From: Gemmatimonadaceae bacterium
GTDB lineage: Bacteria; Gemmatimonadota; Gemmatimonadetes; Gemmatimonadales; Gemmatimonadaceae
Length of the DNA stretch: 52,486 bases
Direction of reading: 5' to 3'
NCBI GenBank assembly: GCA_035606695.1
Contig: DATNEW010000035.1
Span: forward strand, 1 to 52,486
Numbering within the stretch: position 1 is the stretch's first letter; every line of letters starts with the position of its first letter. Position numbers and translations under genes: made by a program. Positions 51,034 through 52,486 of the stretch are shown here, piece after piece. The notes under the pieces were generated by a model that saw only the letters and a list, made by a program, of their open reading frames with translations, did not search any database and was not told where the DNA came from.

Positions 51034-51831
51034 TCACACTGCGCCGAGCCACCGCTCCACATCTTCGCGGCGCGAGCGCGCGACCCGAAGCCGCGTTCCG
51101 TCCTTGAGCTGCACCTCATAATCGCCGCCGGCGGCCTTGAGCAGTGTGGCGACGCGGTCGCGCTGCACGATCGCCGACCGATGAATGCGCATGAAGTGCG
51201 CAGGATCGAGACGATCCTCGAGCGACTGCATCGACTCCCGAATGAGATGGCGGCGATTTCCGGCGACGAGCTCCGCGTACGCCCCACTCGCCGCGACATA
51301 GTCGATCTCGACGACCGGCACGAACGTCACCTTTCCGCGCGACTCGACGGCGATGCGATCGGCAAACGGGGACGGCGTCGTGTGACTGTCCGGCGCGAGC
51401 GACTGCCCCGGCTGCAGCACCGCCATCAGCCGTTCGTGCAAGCGCTGCGTCTCTTCGAGACTCACCAGCCGACGCGCGCGCGCGAAGGCCTGCTCGAAGC
51501 GCTCATCATCGAACGGCTTCACGAGATAATCGAGGGCGGCGAGGTTGAACGCCTGCAACGCGTGCTGATCGTACGCGGTGACGAAGATCGTCGCCGGCAT
51601 CGCGTCCACGCCGATCGTGCGCACGACGTCCAGACCGGTCATGCCCGGCATTTGCACGTCCAGGAAAACGAGGTGCGGATGCAGCCGTCGAATCGCTTCG
51701 ACCGCTTCGGAGCCAGTCGCCGCCTCACCGACGACTTCAACGCCGTCTTCGTGCGACAAGAGATCGAGAATGCGGCGCCGGCCCAGCGGTTCGTCGTCCA
51801 CGACCAACACGCGAATTTGCGCCCCGCTCAT
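51034..51831 (-). CDS. LytTR-type response regulator
   Basis: A 265-aa regulator of the AlgR/LytR class. The receiver (about 5-125) has the acidic pair VVDDEPLGR, phospho-acceptor Asp in VFLDVQMPGMTG and the conserved Lys in YLVKPFDD. The C-terminal LytTR DNA-binding domain (about 160-260) has IDYVAASGAYAELV and FMRIHRSAIVQ. Its start overlaps the kinase stop (ATGA). The hydrolase gene, 119 nt downstream on the same strand, may be co-transcribed or a target. Confidence 0.93.
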   Translation of the reverse strand: MSGAQIRVLVVDDEPLGRRRILDLLSHEDGVEVVGEAATGSEAVEAIRRLHPHLVFLDVQMPGMTGLDVVRTIGVDAMPATIFVTAYDQHALQAFNLAALDYLVKPFDDERFEQAFARARRLVSLEETQRLHERLMAVLQPGQSLAPDSHTTPSPFADRIAVESRGKVTFVPVVEIDYVAASGAYAELVAGNRRHLIRESMQSLEDRLDPAHFMRIHRSAIVQRDRVATLLKAAGGDYEVQLKDGTRLRVARSRREDVERWLGAV

Positions 51832-52486
51832 GGCGCACTCGCGACGTGGAAGGGCAGGGTGACCTCGGCAATCGCGCCGCCTTCTTTCGCCGGTTGCAAC
51901 GAAAATCGTTGCCGCGCGCCGTAAAGTTGCTCGAGCCGGGCTACGGTATTGCGCAGGCCAACGCCTCCGTCGCGCGTCGCGCCCGCAGGCCCCGGCCCAT
52001 TGTCGCGGACCGTCAGCACGACATCGTCGCCACGTCGCTCCGCGCGCACCGCAATGCGTCCGGTGCCGTCCACTTGCGCGACGCCATGCTGGATGGCGTT
52101 CTCGACGAGCGGCTGCAAAATGAGATTGGGCACCAGCGTGGCTCTCACTTCGTTCGGCGCATCGATCGTGACGTCCAGCCGATCGGCGAACCGAATGCGC
52201 ATGATGTCGAGGTATCGCTCGAGCAGATCGAGCTCGCGGGCGAGCGGAATCTCCTGATCCGTCGATGCGTCGAGCGTATGACGCAGCAGCTCGCTCAACC
52301 GAGCGATCATGCGCCGCACGCCACGCGGGTCGTGCTCGACGAGACTCGAGATGGCGTTGAGTGTATTGAAAAGAAAATGTGGATTGAGCTGTGCACGCAG
52401 CGCCGACAACTGGCTCTCCGCCAATCGCGCGTGCAGCTGCGCCGTCTCGGCCTGCAATCGTCGCGTCTCGGCGAGCCGCGTCTGCG
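51828..52486 (-). CDS. LytS-type sensor histidine kinase (partial, 5' end outside window)
   Basis: C-terminal portion (about 219 residues) of a kinase of the His_kinase/HATPase_c (LytS/YehU) type. NPHFLFNTLNAISSL holds the autophosphorylated His, followed by the N-box LVENAIQHG and G-box DNGPGPAG. The frame stays open to the edge with a coiled-coil upstream (QTRLAETRRLQAETAQL). Only alternative starts such as TTG 52457 are visible, and they are unlikely to be real. Sensor and membrane parts lie beyond the window. Confidence 0.92.
   Translation of the reverse strand, partial: QTRLAETRRLQAETAQLHARLAESQLSALRAQLNPHFLFNTLNAISSLVEHDPRGVRRMIARLSELLRHTLDASTDQEIPLARELDLLERYLDIMRIRFADRLDVTIDAPNEVRATLVPNLILQPLVENAIQHGVAQVDGTGRIAVRAERRGDDVVLTVRDNGPGPAGATRDGGVGLRNTVARLEQLYGARQRFSLQPAKEGGAIAEVTLPFHVASAP

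Overview
The window is about 52.5 kb of GC-rich bacterial chromosome. It is packed with housekeeping genes, most with homologues in any bacterium. The combination points to a Gram-negative member of the Gemmatimonadota: a complete-looking lipid A and outer-membrane assembly block, an LpxC-FabZ fusion, a SusC/SusD pair, PorV/PorQ-like and DUF5683-like envelope proteins, McsA-McsB-ClpC and BshC (traits more familiar from Firmicutes), LarC, and short palindromic 'HPERSEG'-type repeats. The phylum call is an inference from gene content, not a database result. I see no prophage, insertion sequence, CRISPR array or tRNA gene.

Layout. 1-645: 3' end of a 23S rRNA gene, a 5S rRNA gene and a strong intrinsic terminator. 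764-5368 (minus): susD and susC, read toward the rRNA operon. 5506-8303 (plus): era, a Trm112-like protein, a PorV/PorQ-like barrel and a DUF5683-like envelope protein. 8420-10386: a receiver-GGDEF protein and a zinc-ribbon protein behind a good promoter. 10494-19341: prfB (with its programmed frameshift), lysS, lolC/E, lolD, mcsA, mcsB, clpC, closed by a terminator. 19554-29681: bamA, skp, lpxD, lpxC-fabZ, lpxA, a Gfo/Idh/MocA oxidoreductase, lpxB, a DUF374 acyltransferase and lpxK. 29703-37901: gdhA, rlmH, bshC, murJ, uvrC and a threonine synthase. 38009-40900: larC and a TPR protein. 41195-48148: a DUF512 radical-SAM-like protein, der, plsY, gpsA, merR, surE, pcm, acyP, apt. 48200-52486 (minus): a Gly-rich lipoprotein, an unrecognised secreted protein, an alpha/beta hydrolase, and a LytTR response regulator with its LytS-type kinase, which runs off the window edge.

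How the genes work together. The central 30 kb is an envelope-building unit. LolC/E and LolD release lipoproteins; BamA and Skp fold barrels; LpxD, LpxC-FabZ, LpxA, LpxB and LpxK make lipid A, with a DUF374 enzyme as a possible late acyltransferase. McsA-McsB-ClpC forms a phospho-arginine-directed proteolysis module. Most neighbouring genes overlap by ATGA, GTGA or TGATG junctions, so translational coupling is the rule.

The least ordinary material is in the spacers. One repeat family lies just upstream of susD, lpxA and der and seems to supply their ribosome-binding sites. Two long palindromic repeat pairs flank larC and the TPR gene, one containing the larC start codon. Arrays of a CGNTGGG heptamer or octamer fill four spacers. 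bamA and uvrC carry a -10 box exactly 8 nt before ATG, which suggests leaderless mRNAs.
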